Source: Tissierellia bacterium
GTDB taxonomy: Bacteria > Bacillota > Clostridia > Tissierellales > Tepidimicrobiaceae
DNA: 9,127 nucleotides
Assembly (NCBI GenBank): GCA_012518745.1
Contig: JAAYRM010000034.1
Span: 1-9,127, forward strand
Reading direction: 5' to 3'
Shown: positions 6,844 through 9,127 of the stretch, piece after piece
How the letters are laid out: every line of letters begins with the position of its first letter
Numbering within the stretch: the first letter of the stretch is position 1
The notes under the pieces: model-generated
The model's input: the letters and a program-made list of their open reading frames with translations, nothing else
What the model was told of the DNA's origin: nothing
The model's database searches: none
Program-made: the position numbers and the translations under genes

Positions 6844-8664
6844 ATGGACATTATTAGAGAAGACCTTAGAAATATAGCTATTATAGCCCATGTGGACCAT
6901 GGCAAGACTACATTGGTGGATAGTATGCTGAAACAGAGCGGAATATTTCGAAAGAATCAGGTATTGGAGGATAGGATTATGGATTCCGATGAGATAGAGA
7001 GGGAAAGGGGCATCACCATATTATCCAAAAATACTGCTATCGATTATAAGGATACCAAGATAAATATCATAGATACTCCAGGCCATGCCGATTTCGGGGG
7101 AGAGGTGGAGCGAGTCCTCAAGATGGTAGATGGCGCCATACTATTGGTAGATGCATTTGAGGGGCCCATGCCCCAGACCAAATTCGTATTGAAAAAGGCC
7201 TTCGAGCTAAGCCTACCCATCATAGTATGCATCAATAAGATAGACAGGCCGGGGGCTAGGCCTATGGAAGTGGTAGATGAGGTATTGGAATTATTTATAG
7301 AGATGGGTGCAGGTGAGGAATATCTGGATTCCCCCTTTGTATTCGCCTCAGCTAGAGATGGAATAGCCACCAGGAATCTAGATGAGGATAGGGATGATAT
7401 TGCCGATCTATTCGAGGTGGTATTGGAATATATACCCGCACCGCAAGGGGCTGTGGAGGCCCCACTACAGCTGCTGATATCCACCATAGATTATAGCGAC
7501 TATGTGGGCAGGATAGGAATTGGAAGGATAGAGAGGGGCAGTGTCCAGGCCAATCAAGAGGCGGTAATTGTGAATCAGGATAGAATAGATGATCATGAAG
7601 GGATTAGGATAATAGATATATATGAATTTGAAGGACTCGAGCGGGTGAAGGTGAAGGAATCCCAGGTAGGCAGTATAGTTGCCGTAACCGGGGTAGAGGG
7701 AATTAATATAGGCGATACCATATGTGATGTAGAGGATCCAAAGCCGCTGCCCTTTGTAAGCATTTCGGAACCTACAATTGTCGTGACCTTTTCGGTTAAT
7801 GATAGCCCCTTTGCAGGGCAGGAAGGGAAATATATTACATCGAGGCAGATTAAAGATAGACTATTCAAGGAATTACAGACCGATGTCAGCTTAAAGGTGG
7901 AGGAGACCGATTCCACAGATGCCTTTAGGGTATCGGGGAGGGGTGAACTACATCTATCGGTATTGATAGAGAATATGAGAAGGGAAGGATATGAATTCCA
8001 AATTTCAAAACCCAAGGTCCTATATAGGGATGTGGACGGGAAAAGATACGAACCCATGGAGATCGTAACGATCGATGTCTTCGAGGAGCATATTGGGGTA
8101 ATAATAGATAAGCTGGGGCGAAGGAGGGGTGAATTACTCGATATATCCGAATCCAATAGTGGATATTCGAGGCTGGTCTTCTCCATTCCGGCGCGGGGGC
8201 TGATAGGATATGGGCAGGAATTTATGGCCGATACGAGGGGCAATGGGATTTTCAACTCGGTATTCGATCGCTATGGCCCCTATAGAGGTGATATACCTGC
8301 TAGACAGATGGGATCTATAATATCCTTTGGGGACGGCGAAGCGACAACCTATGGTTTGCACACAGCGCAGGATAGGGGTACCCTGTTCATCGTTCCCGGG
8401 ACCAAGGTATATGAGGGGATGATAGTCGGGCTAAATCCCAAGGGCGTAGATGTGGAGATAAACGTGTGCAGGACGAAGCGCCAGACCAATATCAGGGCCG
8501 CAGGATCGGATGAGGCATTGAAATTATCCCCGCCAAGAGAGATGTCGTTGGAGAATGCACTGGAATTCATAGAGGATGATGAACTCATCGAGGTAACGCC
8601 GAATACCTTCAGGTTGAGGAAAAGAATCCTTGATACTGGAGCACGGCTCAGGGCTAGAAAATAG
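6844..8664 (+). CDS. typA: TypA/BipA, ribosome-associated translational GTPase
   Basis: TypA (BipA) is an EF-G-like GTPase that binds the 70S ribosome and supports ribosome assembly and growth under stress such as low temperature. The 606-residue product matches the family. The GTPase domain shows G1 AHVDHGKTT at 15-23, G2 RGIT at 55-58, G3 DTPGH at 77-81, G4 NKID at 131-134 and G5 SAR at 169-171. The nearly invariant start DLRNIAIIAHVDHGKTTLVD and the switch segment DSDEIERERGITI are typical. An EF-Tu-like beta-barrel domain follows, then EF-G-like domains III and V (for example the RVSGRGELHLSVLIENMRREG region), and the TypA-specific C-terminal domain with RGLIGYGQEF. Unlike EF-G it lacks domain IV. 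The cls gene follows after 33 bases without a terminator, so the two may be cotranscribed. Confidence 0.98.
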   Translation: MDIIREDLRNIAIIAHVDHGKTTLVDSMLKQSGIFRKNQVLEDRIMDSDEIERERGITILSKNTAIDYKDTKINIIDTPGHADFGGEVERVLKMVDGAILLVDAFEGPMPQTKFVLKKAFELSLPIIVCINKIDRPGARPMEVVDEVLELFIEMGAGEEYLDSPFVFASARDGIATRNLDEDRDDIADLFEVVLEYIPAPQGAVEAPLQLLISTIDYSDYVGRIGIGRIERGSVQANQEAVIVNQDRIDDHEGIRIIDIYEFEGLERVKVKESQVGSIVAVTGVEGINIGDTICDVEDPKPLPFVSISEPTIVVTFSVNDSPFAGQEGKYITSRQIKDRLFKELQTDVSLKVEETDSTDAFRVSGRGELHLSVLIENMRREGYEFQISKPKVLYRDVDGKRYEPMEIVTIDVFEEHIGVIIDKLGRRRGELLDISESNSGYSRLVFSIPARGLIGYGQEFMADTRGNGIFNSVFDRYGPYRGDIPARQMGSIISFGDGEATTYGLHTAQDRGTLFIVPGTKVYEGMIVGLNPKGVDVEINVCRTKRQTNIRAAGSDEALKLSPPREMSLENALEFIEDDELIEVTPNTFRLRKRILDTGARLRARK

Positions 8665-8680
8665 GTCTAGAATTCTTATT

Positions 8681-8687
8681 GGGGGAG
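8681..8687 (+). promoter_or_regulatory. Ribosome binding site of the cardiolipin synthase gene
   Basis: GGGGGAG lies 10 bases before the ATG at 8698. An earlier ATG at 8690 is only 2 bases from it and reads ATG CTC GCA TGA, a three-codon frame whose stop overlaps the 8698 start, so 8698 is the start of the long gene. Confidence 0.65.
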
Positions 8688-8697
8688 AAATGCTCGC

Positions 8698-9127
8698 ATG
8701 AACTATATAATAAATGGATATACATGGTTTCTGAAGAATATAATATGGTTGAATATATTATTCGCAATACTATTGGTGTTCTTTGAAAGACGCAATCCCA
8801 CGACCACCTGGCTTTGGTTGATGGTGCTGACATTTTTGCCTGGAGTCGGTTTTGTGCTATATCTATTCCTAGGGCAGGATATGAGCAAGAAAAAGATATT
8901 CGATCTAAAGGAAGAGGAGGACCGGGGTATTAGGCGAAGGGTGCTCCGCCAGGGGAGGAAGATACAGGAGGAGGTATACGATTTTACCAATCCGAAATTC
9001 GCCGAACATGAGGATATAATGAAGATGCATATCCTAACCAGCGAAGCATATTTCTCCCAGGATAATGAGGTGGACCTATACTTCTCCGGGGAGGATAAAT
9101 TTGCGGCATTGCTCGAGAGCATAGCCA
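8698..9127 (+). CDS. cls: Cardiolipin synthase, N-terminal part (3' partial)
   Basis: Cardiolipin synthase joins two phosphatidylglycerol molecules into cardiolipin plus glycerol at the cytoplasmic membrane. The frame is open from 8698 to the right edge and gives 143 residues; the family has about 480-510, so the two catalytic HKD motifs are beyond the window. What is seen is the N-terminal membrane module: a hydrophobic helix at about 14-29, the hallmark FERRNPTTTWLWLM at 29-42, and a second helix through about 59 ending LYLFLGQD. A basic, charged linker follows (SKKKIFDLKEEEDRG), then a segment with LLTSEAYF-like sequence (HILTSEAYFSQDNEVDLYFSG), typical of the approach to the first PLD domain. 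This sequence pattern is characteristic of ClsA-type enzymes. It follows typA closely with no terminator, and no separate promoter is evident. Without the C-terminus another PLD-family member is possible but unlikely. Confidence 0.9.
   Translation, partial: MNYIINGYTWFLKNIIWLNILFAILLVFFERRNPTTTWLWLMVLTFLPGVGFVLYLFLGQDMSKKKIFDLKEEEDRGIRRRVLRQGRKIQEEVYDFTNPKFAEHEDIMKMHILTSEAYFSQDNEVDLYFSGEDKFAALLESIA

Noticed and set aside
7593..8255. Minus-strand open frame of 220 residues inside typA, and a similar 192-residue frame inside clpX at 2375-2953
   Set aside because: Serine- and isoleucine-rich products arise from antisense reading of ATA/GAT-rich codons. They cover conserved parts of TypA and ClpX and have no domain signature.
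8703..9122. Minus-strand open frame of 139 residues at the right end
   Set aside because: The + strand frame here encodes the clear cardiolipin synthase N-terminus with membrane helices and the FERRNPTTTW segment; the antisense frame is incidental.

Overview
The window is a conserved chromosomal region of a low-GC, Gram-positive, probably anaerobic bacterium of the Clostridia/Tissierellia type. The evidence is the gene order tig-clpP-clpX-lon-engB, strong AGGAGG-like ribosome binding sites, a small rubredoxin, and codon use dominated by AGG (Arg), ATA (Ile) and CTA/TTG (Leu). Nothing in the sequence fixes the genus.

Positions 1-3005 hold the end of tig (trigger factor), then clpP and clpX, closely spaced on the + strand and closed by a clear intrinsic terminator at 2981-3005. 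Positions 3075-6027 hold lon and engB (ribosome-assembly GTPase), which overlap by 14 bases and are probably translationally coupled. A hairpin at 6010-6037 separates engB from a convergent 52-residue rubredoxin gene on the minus strand (6044-6202). A 172-base AT-rich gap (6203-6374) is the only sizeable non-coding stretch. It separates the rubredoxin from a divergent gene for a small, cysteine-rich HATPase of the anti-sigma-factor/serine-kinase type (6375-6764). The gap carries a plausible rubredoxin promoter and an 11-base perfect inverted repeat whose arms lie at or near both candidate promoters. After a second hairpin comes typA/bipA (6844-8664). A cardiolipin synthase gene (8698 onward) follows 33 bases later and runs off the right edge.

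Most of the window is housekeeping protein quality control and ribosome biology. Trigger factor folds nascent chains, ClpXP and Lon degrade misfolded or regulatory proteins, EngB helps mature the large ribosomal subunit, and TypA is a ribosome-associated translational GTPase. Cls makes the membrane lipid cardiolipin. I see no transposon, phage, CRISPR, tRNA or rRNA feature and no clear new system. The part most worth a second look is the rubredoxin/HATPase pair with its shared repeat.
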